From Thuidium tamariscinum (lineage: Eukaryota > Streptophyta > Bryopsida > Hypnales > Thuidiaceae), in NCBI GenBank assembly GCA_947034885.2, contig OX344755.2, positions 24,435,052 to 24,499,051 of the forward strand: a DNA stretch of 64,000 bases, in the 5' to 3' direction. Position 1 is the stretch's first letter. Each line of letters starts with the position of its first letter. The notes under the pieces were generated by a model, which was given only the letters and a program-made list of their open reading frames with translations, had not been told where the DNA came from and ran no database searches. This document shows positions 12,432 through 22,848 of this stretch, piece by piece. The position numbers and the translations under genes are program-made.

Positions 12432-12613
12432 GACAAAAGAAGTCTTCACCAAGGTAGCCCTACTAGCAAACAAATGTTTATCTATATCACTATGTTGCAA
12501 TGTAAATAGGGTTGTAGATAGGATTTGGAAATAGAGGTCCAAAATCCATCATAGTTGATACCATGGACTCTTTCCAAAAGGATAGAGCCAACAAATGGCG
12601 GTGTGAAACTTTT

Positions 12614-12677
12614 CATTCTATTACGAATGATAATCATCCCCTTCACAAACTGGATGATTATCATTCGTAGTAGAATG
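12614..12677. repeat. Perfect-like hairpin, 26-bp arms
   Basis: The arm at 12614-12639 (CATTCTATTACGAATGATAA and onward) is the reverse complement of 12652-12677 with one mismatch, separated by a 12-nt loop. Weaker pairing continues outward for about 15 bp. It could be a MITE remnant or a small-RNA precursor; nothing in the sequence decides. Confidence 0.7.
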
Positions 12678-13056
12678 AATGAAAACAGTTTGACCATTTC
12701 GTCCTACTACTTAAAGACTTTTGGGTCTCCTCGACTGCCAGGCTTACGTTATCCTCCCTTATTGAGTGGGCGCACTTTTGTCAGGTTGAAGGAATCAATC
12801 AGAATTGGCGGATTCCAGCTCCCTTTCTTGTCAAGTTGCTGTAGGCGTAAGCGTACAAGGCTTTGAACTTTTGAGGAGATAAGAACTAATCGCTGGATGC
12901 CAGGATACCCAGAAGACTTCATGAGGACAAGGTTCGTTCAAGCTGCGCAAATTGACAGGAGAGTCTGCCTGTATTGGTCTTCGATCTGCTGTCGTAATTC
13001 GTTAAGGTTTGGTTGTTCCAGGTAGCCAGCGTATTTTGTATAGAGATGATCGCCAA

Positions 13057-13271
13057 CTACATTGCTGCAACGGGAAGCATCTTGCTTACTGGGTCTCTCA
13101 ATTAGGTTTGAAATTTAATTTTAGTGTTTGCTACATTGCTGCAAGTAACTGAACTTACTGGGTCCCTCAATAGGGTTGTGAAATTTGGTTTTAGTATTTG
13201 CCTCATCGCTGAAAGTAACCGAACTTACTGGGTCTCTCAATTAGGGTTGTGAAATTTGATTTTAGTATTTG
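13057..13271. repeat. Three tandem units of about 71 bp
   Basis: Units at 13057-13130, 13131-13200 and 13201-13271. Each starts like CTACATTGCTGCAA and contains CTTACTGGGTCTCTCAATTA and AAATTTGATTTTAGTATTTG. Units 2 and 3 are closest to each other. Confidence 0.85.
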
Positions 13272-13324
13272 CTACAAGTCATTTGGTGTGAATGCTTCGT
13301 CACCCTAACGTAATCCATATCACA

Positions 13325-13436
13325 TTGGTCGCAAGTCACAGCTGATTCTCCGTCTGGTACATTATTTTTACAATCGGAATTTGGTCGCAAGTCATAGCTG
13401 ATTCTCCGTCTGGTACATTATTTTTACAGTCGGAAT
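13325..13436. repeat. 56-bp tandem duplication
   Basis: The 56-bp unit at 13325-13380 is repeated at 13381-13436 with only about two differences (CACAGC/CATAGC and CAATCGG/CAGTCGG). It starts TTGGTCGCAAGTCA and includes TCTCCGTCTGGTACATTATT. It is likely recent. Confidence 0.9.
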
Positions 13437-13734
13437 TTGGGTTACCCAGTTTTTGTATTCAGGAGGTATCGAAACGCTGGATGTTATGAGAATTTTTTTT
13501 CCCCTCGGTTCTACTGACAGTGAGTGGGGTGTCCAGACAGACTGCTCTGTACTGTACTGTACAGGTACAGTAGGTAACGTGCCTTCATTTAACAAATGTC
13601 GACGAGTTTGACGTTTGAGATGTCGATGAGTTTTCAAAATTTTGCACCTCTGGTTTTTGCAGAAGCAAGGTCTCAATGAAACGGATTTTGTTGGATTGCT
13701 GGTAGCAGTGAGATTGATGAGAATTTAGGGTACC

Positions 13735-16700
13735 TCAAGGAAAGGTAGGAGGTCCAGGAAGCTCCCAGGCTCTAAATTAAAGCACCCACCTCCTGAATTG
13801 TACATTATTTGTCCATTTTGTTTTTTCATTGCTTCAACAATGTACAAATAGTGTACATTTCAAGAGGTGGACGTTTGATGTGACCATTGTGTTTCAATTT
13901 TAAAATTTCAAAATCAATTCCACAAAGCTCTAATTAACTCTAGAAGGATGGGTTGGTCTTCATAGAAATCATGTTTTTTGAAACCATGTAAATCATCTAC
14001 GAAAACAAATTCAAAAGTATTTAGTGGAGACCAAACAATTGTTCATGACCTCCCCTTTTGTACAAAACTTGAAGATGAACACTTACACTTTTGTCTTATG
14101 TATGAGAATTCTGTCATCTTTTGGACACTTAGTGTCTAATGTGGCGTACCACGGTTAATATAAAATTATTTGGATTAGATGCTAATTTCATTTGTCTTCT
14201 AGGAAATATTTCTTGGAAAATATTTCAACCTCCCAAAATTAATTTCCAACTGTTAAATGGGTGCTCCCTACCAAATAATTTGTTTCGAAAATGACAAACT
14301 CTTTCTACTCTTTGTGTATATCTTTGTTTTGTTGTCAAATTTTAATGATGCTGTCAAAAGAAGCGTTGATGCCTTTTCCTTGCCCTCCTCTCCCATCAAA
14401 TAACCCTTAGTTGCTCAATCTTCAAAAAATAAACAACCCCCTCCCCCCATAACACTATTGATTTGAGTGCAAATTGAAAACGCAAAAAGGGTTGGATGTA
14501 GGCCGTTAATCTAATTAAAAAATTTGAAAGGCTCATTACAACCATTGATGGAATGTCGTCTTAGGAAAATCATGAACCACTCATAGGATCCAGGATAGGG
14601 TTTGTCGATCTCGCAAGTTCTATCATTGAGAATTTTGGTAGGTAATTACAAAGTTGAATGTTGGGGAGTTATGAAAATTCTTGATTGCATTGGAGTAATT
14701 CACAAAGAGGTGAAGTCGACAGCATTGGGTTTCATTGTAGAAGAAATTCAACGGAGATCAAATGTAGGTTGAGAAAATATTTTCTCAATGACTCACTTGC
14801 TTGTAACTTTAGATAGGTGGTTGAAAAAACTCTCTATTGATAATATCAAATTTGTTGTTGGAGTTGAATGCAATGCGTTTATAACCCTATTTTCGTTGAT
14901 GTAATCCTCCTAGAAGATTAGGCATGTCTATAATTACCAATGGTAGTGTATTGAAACTTCAAATCATCTTAAGTGATATTGTTTGTTGTATAAAGCTGGA
15001 AACATTGCAATGCTAGTTGTTGCTTGTCACTTTGGGGTAGAAAGACCTTGTTCTAAAAGTTATATTTGTTGAAGCTACTAAAGTTGTTCAATTGTCTAAG
15101 TTTAGTTGAGCTTTAAGCGTTGAGTTTAGTTGAGTTGTGGGGCATCTTATTGGTTGGGTTTGGGTCGGCTTTAGGTTTGGGTATTTGGATGTATAAGTGT
15201 CTTAGCCGATGTTTGAATGAATTGCTAAAGTTAGGTTTGGAGTCATTCAACTTAGGTTAATAAAATGAATAAGATTTGCTATAGATGATAGTTGTGAAAT
15301 AGTAGTTGATAGTTTTTTTTTAGCTTTTTTAGTTATGTTTATTCATTAGCAAGTTCTTACTATTTTTTTATTAGGATTTTGTCCTATATGATTTGGGATA
15401 GCATTTCATTTGGAAAATCTCTTACTCTTCATATTTGTAGATTGTTTCTTGATAATGCTCAATTACACTCTTTCTGCTCTTTGTGCTTGGTGATAGTGTG
15501 ATTGATGTCTTTTGATAATGACATATTTTTCTTTAGCAATTTTACAATCTAAAATTTTGTCTTTTGTACCCCTTTTAAAAAGCCTAATAGCAAATGGATG
15601 ATGCCATGTGTATCTGCTTTGAAAATTATCTTGTGTTTTCTTTGAAAATTGAAATTTTTTTACAATGTGCAATGTCATCAGAAGAGGCAATGTTTGCCAT
15701 TTCTATTTTCCTAAAATGAAAATGGCAATTACTGCCACTTTTGAGTGTATTGGTTTTGTGTGAGGAAATGTGAGTTTTCAAGAAAAACACAAGGAGAATT
15801 TTTTCACATGGCATCATCAAATTGTTTATCTTTTTAGAAGGGGTACAAAAAGTAAAACTTTAGATTGGAAAATTACAAAAAAAAACACATGAAAGTGACT
15901 ATTGAAAAACAAAAGTTTCCACACTTGCATACCTAAAAATTACCATTATTTTTTATGTTAAGGGTTTATCATAAACCTTTTTCAAAAACACTACATTATT
16001 AAGAGACATCAATTACACTATCACCAAGCAGAATCAAACCAAACAACAAGATAATTCAAGAAAGTATTAAATATGTAGAGCAAGCTTAGGCAAATCAGCC
16101 AAACTTAGCTACTTCAACACCATACTAGCACACAACCAAGAATCAAAACCTAGTTACAAAACAAAAGGTGAACGAACTTGAATCACTATAAGAAACTTGT
16201 GTTTTTGGTGTTGTTTTCAAAAATCGTATCATGTTTTTTGAGACATCATGTGTTAAGTAGTGAATGGCTAGAAAAATGTGGATTTGATGCGATGTTGTAG
16301 GAAACATGTGCATCTAAATTGAAGAACAAGTAGATGTCATCGTAGACAGATTTGTTCATAACAATGTTTGGAAGGACAAGTCGATGTTTTTTGTGACATT
16401 TCAAAAAACATATTGCTGTGCCAACAAGAAGTCCATTTTGACTATGGATAAATTAGTAAAATTTGCTTCGGTCTATAGCAAAGAATTGACTATATGTGAA
16501 AATTTGGCAAAAGGATAGCCATGTGGCATACTTTGCAAAAAAAAAGAAATGGATGGAAAAAAGAAAGACGATCCATAGGGGATATGTAAAGCAAGAACTG
16601 TGTTCAATGTAATATATTTGAAACAACATGATTGAAATGTCTCAATCAATATTCAGATGTTTAAAATAACATTGAGATGTCTCGAGGGGTGTAGTGAGTA

Positions 16701-17853
16701 GAGGAAGTAGATATATATGTATGGACAAATGTAGGGTGCCAAATAAAAATTTGAGGTAAAAATAATAATTTGATTTTATAAACTATAGTATATAGAAAAT
16801 GCCATATATGAGGTGTCTTCTAAATACCATAGGGTATAGATTAATGAGGTCCATTAGAAAAAAGTAGACTTATTGTACCTCCTTTAATATTCATTTATTG
16901 GACAAAAGGTCTTAATTAGTATTGCTGCCTTGTGAGTTGGCTTAGTAGTGAAGTCATAAATTGGTCAATTCATTAATTGGCAAGTCATCAATTTATAAGC
17001 ATTGGACAAGCTATATTTCAAGTTGTGCTAGGAATGTGTTAGTAGACTACAAGTTTCATTCCCTCTTTTTATGCATTAAACGTGTTAATAGTCTCACTAG
17101 TTTCATTCTATATTTGCAGTCAATGTATTTAGTAGAAGAATGTATTGAAGGGAAGGAACTTTTAAAATAGAATTTTGTATATTTTTAAGAAGAATCTCAT
17201 GAGGTCTATGTTTAAAAAGAATCTTGTATGCCATAGAGATTGGAATTGGCAATACAAGATCTTATAAGAAGATACCAATGGTACTTGGATGAGCTATTTC
17301 ATATGAGCTAACAAGCACAAGGTGAATGGAATTTGGATTACTATGCTTCACCATGATTGATTATTTCCATTTGGCTTTGTGGTTTTAATATGTTCAAATC
17401 TTTAATTTTTAAAATGAATTCGTTGATATCAAATGTAAACTTTTTAAGTCATTATACCTTAAAACATAGTGTATATAAAGCTTCAAGTTCCTAGTTTTAG
17501 CTCTGCATCAATCATGCATTGAGAATTAAGGGGTACTTAGTAGATAGGATGAATTAGAGATGGACCTTGAGACATGGTACAAAGTGTAAAGTCCTTGAAT
17601 TCCAGTTTTCAACTATCTACCAGTCAAATTTTAATATTCTAGTAGAATTTAGGACATATTGAAACAAACACTGGGTGAAATATGCATTTGAAATTTGATC
17701 TAAAGTCATACTTTATTGTTTTGAATTTCTTTCAAACCTTTGAAGTTTATTTAATATAGAATGATTGGAAAATATTAAAACTGTCTATCTATTGTCATTT
17801 GTTGAAAATATTTATAAAGAAAAGATTATATAAATGAGAGTTTCAATATAACA
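13735..17853. other. AT-rich intergenic DNA with dispersed-repeat pieces
   Basis: No gene seen. The block at about 13,770-14,240 shares AGGTAGGAGGTCC-like, ACCATTGTGTTTCAA-like and TTTGGATTAGATGC-like words with about 39,380-39,620 and, inverted in part, with about 54,310-54,560. An old dispersed repeat family is likely. The remainder to 17.85 kb shows only short AT-driven frames. Confidence 0.4.
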
Positions 17854-18785
17854 TTAACTCCTAAAGGACCAAGGCCTTTTTTCTGTCAAAAACCTCTCAA
17901 AATTGCCATTTTTGTTGCATTCACCCAAGAAAACAAAAAAAATAATTTTTTAAGAATCTAACCATAGTATCTTATATTTAAACTTGATTGAGATCAGGTG
18001 GTAAAAATTTCATGAAGTTTGACTATACAGATTGGAAGATATGAGCATTCAAAGTTGGAAATACAAGTTTTTTTGAACTGTGGTTTGCAATTTCAGATGA
18101 CTTTAACTGGCATTTGTAAGAGAAAATTGCACTATAGACTTTGAATTTATAGTTTTTTGTGTTAAAAAATTGAGTTGAGACTCTAGGAAAAAAATTTCAC
18201 ACAAAAAACACTTGATTTTCATTCTTTAAAAAATTGTTAAGTAGATGTAGGTCCAAGATTGAAAGAAAAATTAAATGGTTAATAACTCTAAGATGGGATT
18301 GAAATACAATAATCTCAATGGTGAGATTGTTCTAGCAAGTAAATATAACCTTGTCCAACAACTTTTTTTGAAAAATTGTGAAAATTGCATTCAAAAATGA
18401 ATCCTATAAGTTATTTTTTTAGGAAATTGTTTAGATTGCCTGAAAAACAAGATTGTCCATAACTTTCTCATTATAAGTCCAAATAGAATGAATCAAAGCT
18501 TCACATGTAGGCAAAAATATACCATTTTTAGAAAATAAATTAAAATAAATAAATTTTGACTTTTTGCAAAAAATAAATTTTGCCTGCCGAATGAAAATTT
18601 GGGCTTTTTGTAGTATAACTTTTGCTCCCGGTCACCAATTGAAATAAAAATTACATTCCCATGAAGCTAATCAGTTTTCCTATCTTATGAGAAAGTTTCA
18701 AAAAGATTCATTAAAATTGAGGTCTACAGAACTTGCCCGAAGTCCAAATTGTCCCCCAAGGGGAAAATGGTCCTTTAGGGGATAA
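17854..18785. mobile_element. TTAA-flanked non-autonomous element (piggyBac-like ends), old copy
   Basis: Starts TTAACTCCTAAAGGACC and ends GGTCCTTTAGGGGATAA (final TTAA decayed to ATAA). It is 932 bp, the same length as the copy at 40,065-40,996. Its left part matches the inverse of the right part of 36,451-37,405 (for example GATTGGAAGATATGAGCATT against its counterpart), so it belongs to the same family in the opposite orientation. No coding capacity. The piggyBac comparison rests only on the TTAA flanks and CCC-type termini. Confidence 0.6.
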
Positions 18786-18813
18786 TAAAGAGGTGAATTA
18801 GTAAGATGTGATT

Positions 18814-19254
18814 TTAAACCCTAAAGGACCATTGTCCCTTTGGAGATCAAATGGAATTTGGGCAAGTATCTATAGGCTCAATTTTTATTCTGATTTTTTG
18901 AAACTTTTTTTGAAGATAGAAAAATTGATGAGCTTTGTGGGAATATAATTTTTTTTCATTTAATGCTTGGGAACAACAGTTATGCCCAAATAAGCTCAAA
19001 ATAAGGGAGAAGGGGCAACCCTTTTAAAAAAAAATTGAATTTTAAAAAAATAATTTTTTTTGTAGATTAATTTTTGCTTACATAAAAAGCTTTGTTTCAT
19101 TCCATTTGGATTTGTTGTGAGAAAGTTATGGACAACCTTATTTTTCAATCAATTTCATCATCTAATTGAAAAAATAATTTACAATTTTTACAATTTAAAT
19201 GGTAGTTTCAAGTATTGTTTTGCAGAAAAAAGTTGTTAGTCCTTTGGAGGTTAA
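18814..19254. mobile_element. TTAA-flanked element, shortened copy, inverted against its neighbour
   Basis: Starts TTAAACCCTAAAGGACC and ends AGTCCTTTGGAGGTTAA, 441 bp. Its sequence is the diverged inverse of about 18,366-18,785, so the two neighbouring elements form a palindrome around about 18,800 with arms near 400 bp. Confidence 0.6.
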
Positions 19255-19392
19255 ATTTGATTTGGCCAATAATATGGGAGGTAGATGGTACTTTTTTTTT
19301 ATGAATAAAAATATGTCATTTCATTACTAAATAATTAAAGTTTTTATTTGAATTATAACTATTAAACAAAAGATAATAATATATATAGAGTA

Positions 19393-19630
19393 GAAGGTTG
19401 TTATTATGTGAGCCTAAAAGTGTAAGCCCATTAGCTTAGAAGACTACATACCTTTGGGATAGGTGCCAATAGTATAGAAACTTTCTATAATAATAATGTA
19501 ACTATGCTATAGATACCTATATTACAGGTGTTTATGTCATAATCACCATTAATGGTTGATGTATATCCATTAATATACATGTTCAAGGCTCATATGCTCA
19601 CATCTTGATACTCACATACTAGCATTGTTG
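19393..19630. mobile_element. Mutator-like MITE, family C, copy 2 (inverted relative to copy 1)
   Basis: Aligns with the reverse complement of 9,043-9,296 along its length (shared TTAGAAGACTA, TATTATAGGTGTTT-type blocks and both ends). Flanks AT(A/C)TAGAGTA at 19383-19392 and 19631-19640 form a 10-bp duplication with one mismatch, the same length as at copy 1. Confidence 0.7.
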
Positions 19631-19640
19631 ATCTAGAGTA

Positions 19641-20210
19641 TTTGATTTGAAGCATAAAACAAAGACATCTAATTCAAAGATCCTACTTTATGCACTAAAT
19701 ACAAGAACAAATTAGAGATGGTTGCCATTACTCTTGTAAAGTTTTTGTAACATGTAGGTCTATTATATATAATTCAATATGGCCTTACAAATTTGTAAAC
19801 TTCTCATAGTATATTCAAAACCAACTATAAGTTTTTAGATAAATTAGTCATTACAATTTTGGAAACAACTTCAAGTGTTTGTATACATGTGAATTCATTA
19901 GAAGCTGCATGTGATTGACAATGAAATCTAATTATTTTGTAATGTAGTTTAACATTATAATTTATGAGAAAATGATTATTTGGACACCTATAAGAAAAAA
20001 TCTCTATGTCAAACATTCACTTGAGGAATTTGTAGAAATAAAGAGTTGTTTAAAAATATATATAATAAAATTATTTAAAAAAATTATAAAACCATTGTAC
20101 CTCATTTTTTAAATTGATGTTCATCACAAGTATAGCTCAAAAGGGGCCAAATAGAAGATAACCTTACATAAACTTTTGGATTATTATATTATAAGTTGAT
20201 CCATTATGGA
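19641..20210. other. AT-rich intergenic DNA
   Basis: Nothing recognised. Confidence 0.4.
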
Positions 20211-20218
20211 ATTTACTT

Positions 20219-20516
20219 CTAGGGGAGGACACTTCCCGTTTTTTAATAACCTACGTGCGGCGGAATATAGGGTACATTTAAATAATCTTAGGTAAAATTA
20301 ATAAAAAATTTACATATAAAATAGGGGACATTAAAAAGGCAAAGTGTTTTAAAAATAAAATAGGGATGATAATATGGCTGATTTTTCCGTTTTATGGTAA
20401 AATAGGGGCTCTTTTAATGTTGCCAAGTAATGATTACAAGTAATTGATAGCCCCCCTAAAAATACCCCACCGCCACACGTGGGTCTCCCAAATATACAAG
20501 AAGTGTCCTCCCCGGG
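20219..20516. mobile_element. hAT-like MITE with 8-bp target duplication
   Basis: The direct repeat ATTTACTT lies at 20211-20218 and 20517-20524. The ends are inverted repeats sharing GGGGAGGACACTT, with weaker similarity for about 50 bp (both contain a (T)ACGTG(C/T)GGCGG block). Length 298 bp, non-coding. An 8-bp duplication and the TAGGG-type left end fit the hAT superfamily; that placement is inference. Confidence 0.7.
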
Positions 20517-20524
20517 ATTTACTT

Positions 20525-20961
20525 TCATTAAGTAGAATTAAGCTTTTATTTAAAAGAAAACTTGATTTGACTCTTTGTGACACAAAGAATTGAGGATTTT
20601 AATCTTTCATTTTTTCCTAAATGTTTGTATCATTATTCCATCTTTTGAATAGCATGAATTTCAAAATCTCTTACACCTAAATACTCTCAAATTTTCAAAG
20701 TAGTCAAAATAGGAAGTTTTTAGGTCAAAGAAATTACCTTTTAAATGTATTAACCTCAATAATTTAGTTGTACAAACATTTTAAATATTGTTATTTTTAG
20801 GATTTGACCCCTAAATGCCATTAGGAAAAAAATAAGTTGTAAAAGTGGCTTTGAGTTTTGGATAGCAAAGACCAATCAAGGATTGTTGTCTAGGAAAAAA
20901 ATTCAATTTTTTATTTAGCTTTTTTGGCCAACAAACTATGAGACCGTAATATTGTGGGACA
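20525..20961. other. AT-rich intergenic DNA
   Basis: No gene or structured repeat recognised. Confidence 0.4.
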
Positions 20962-20964
20962 ATA

Positions 20965-21192
20965 CACTAGTAGAATCCCTTGTTTATCTAGACATGGGTT
21001 GTCTAACTTGACGCTGTTTACCTAGACGTTCAATGTAGTAACTTCATGTTTTTTTGTCAACATTGACGTCCATTGACGTTCATTGTAACATCTTCAATGA
21101 CAAAAAAACATGAGGTTTCTACATTGAACGTCTAGGTAAACATCGTCAAGTTAGACAACCCATGTTTAGATAAACAAGGGATTCTTCTAGTG
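20965..21192. mobile_element. CACTA-like MITE, near-perfect hairpin, 3-bp target duplication
   Basis: Ends CACTAGTAGAATCCC and (inverse) CACTAGAAGAATCCC, flanked by ATA at 20962-20964 and 21193-21195. The arms are about 100 bp with only about five or six mismatches and a short central loop, so the transcript would fold into a long hairpin. CACTA ends plus a 3-bp duplication are the hallmark of the CACTA (EnSpm) superfamily. No coding capacity. Confidence 0.85.
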
Positions 21193-21195
21193 ATA

Positions 21196-22600
21196 CAACG
21201 AAATAATGCTTGTACACCCCTCTTTGTTGATAGTTTCCTAATGGGCTAAGGTATTTTTTTAGCCTTCTTGGAATTTCTTCTAAATTGAACAAGAAGCCAA
21301 CATTTTGATAAGTTTTATGAATTTTTTCTTAGTTGCAACTACAAAGTTGACATATTAAATATCACATAGGAAAAGAAAACACAATATCACTTATGGATTG
21401 AAAGATTATAATGTTTGATCAAAAGTGTGACAAAAATGTGAAAAGTATTTAGAAGTCTTTCAATCCTCTTTTCACACATCAAAACCAAAAATTTGGTCAC
21501 CAAAAAGTTAAGAAGTAGAAGGCATAACCTTTATAATGACAATCCATTTACAACTTTCTAAAATCCACTCTACAATTTTTTTAAATGAATTTCTAATGTC
21601 TTTTATCCTCCAACTATTCTAGTGCATTTGAGGATCATTTCTAAGACAATTGTCAATACTAGAAAATCAATTTTTGCAATGAACATCCTTGCACAAAATC
21701 TTCAATTCAAAAATGATATACATTCATTTTCAAAATTTCTTTTAGATGCTAAAACTAGACTTCAAAAAGAATTTTTCAAAAATCAAAAATACTAAAAATA
21801 GTAATTTGATAAGGTTTTATTTAACTTCAAAGTTTTGTTGACACTAGAATTTGGTGCCTCGAAGCATTTTGGTTCATTATATCATTTTCATATGTATGTA
21901 ATTAATATTCAATTTAGAAACTAGTTGAGTATAAAAGGATTTATAATGAATGCATTCAATTTGATTAATAATTAGTAAAATTCAAAGCAATAAGAGATCA
22001 AAATGTTGAATTTTAGTGTACAATTTTACTTGAATTTCATTGTTGCATTAGAGTTAATCATGAAGAAAATCCAAGTTTGTAATATGGATGTCAAAGGGAG
22101 GTACAATTGAGAATAGTAGAAAAGAAACACAACACCAAACTCCTTTCGACCTTAGTTTTAGATCTCCAAGGAGTTTGGTCCTATATTTTTTCCAAACTTT
22201 GGCTCCTAGTTAAGCATTCCACCCACTTTATGATTAACTCTATCATGCATCAAATGTCTCTTCAAAACACATCATCAGGTTCACTAAAATTGGAATAAAC
22301 TTATCCCAAGGATCCTTAACCTTTAAATGTTGTAGCAAATGGATGGCAAAGAATCTTTCCTTATAGGACAGAAGTGCAACTATTCATCTTCGATATTAAA
22401 AGTGGAAAGGGGAGATGTTCTATAATATTTTGACTTCTAATGAGTATATTTGGCTTATTCAAAGAAGATGATGTCGCTTGGAATCAAAATGCATGATTTC
22501 CACTACCACCAGTTCATCCTTCAAGAGTTAATTCTTAAATTGGAAGGTCATTTCAACTATTCAGAATTACAGTAATGAATCCAAAAGTTAATTGGATTTT
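21196..22600. other. AT-rich intergenic DNA upstream of the NAT10 gene
   Basis: No gene supported; the open frame at about 22,107-22,298 shows no domain. Contains one copy of a dispersed repeat at 21,569-21,845. Confidence 0.4.
21569..21845 (+). repeat. Dispersed repeat, family F, copy 1
   Basis: About 277 bp, direct-repeat partner of 54,929-55,204. Shared words include TCTACAATTTTTTTAAATGA, GATGCTAAAACTAGACTTCA and AAAATAGTAATTTGATAAGG. No termini recognised. Confidence 0.75.
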
Positions 22601-22848
22601 ACTGCGAGCGAATTGCATCAGGGAAAAGCGAGCCTAACACCGTGCTGCGGTCCAAATTCACGGTATTGGGGTTCCTAGGGTTTAACGCCTTCTCCTCATT
22701 AGGATTTAGGGTTTAGTGTGCAGCGTGCTTCCGAGCTTCCGACTCGGTGAAATCTTCGGTACAACTTTGTGCTGTTGCCGAGATCACTCCCGTCGTCAGC
22801 AACGGTAAATTCTTTGGAGTATTGAGGGGAGGGAGGAAGTGAGGGACC
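22600..22848 (+). promoter_or_regulatory. Probable 5' UTR and core promoter of NAT10
   Basis: GC content rises sharply at about 22,600, just upstream of the start codon. The sequence before the ATG (GGAGGGAGGAAGTGAGGGACC) is purine-rich. I could not place the transcription start or a TATA box. Confidence 0.4.

Larger units (their letters stand above)
12690..13700. other. Gene-like island of unknown origin
   Basis: Composition is clearly less AT-rich than the DNA on both sides. The plus-strand frame at about 12,866-13,024 is open and reads TFEEIRTNRWMPGYPEDFM, which looks protein-like, but I do not recognise it and found no convincing splice partners. It is followed by two tandem-repeat arrays (13,057-13,271 and 13,325-13,436). 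It could be a captured gene fragment, a non-coding transcript or a transposon interior. Confidence 0.3.
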
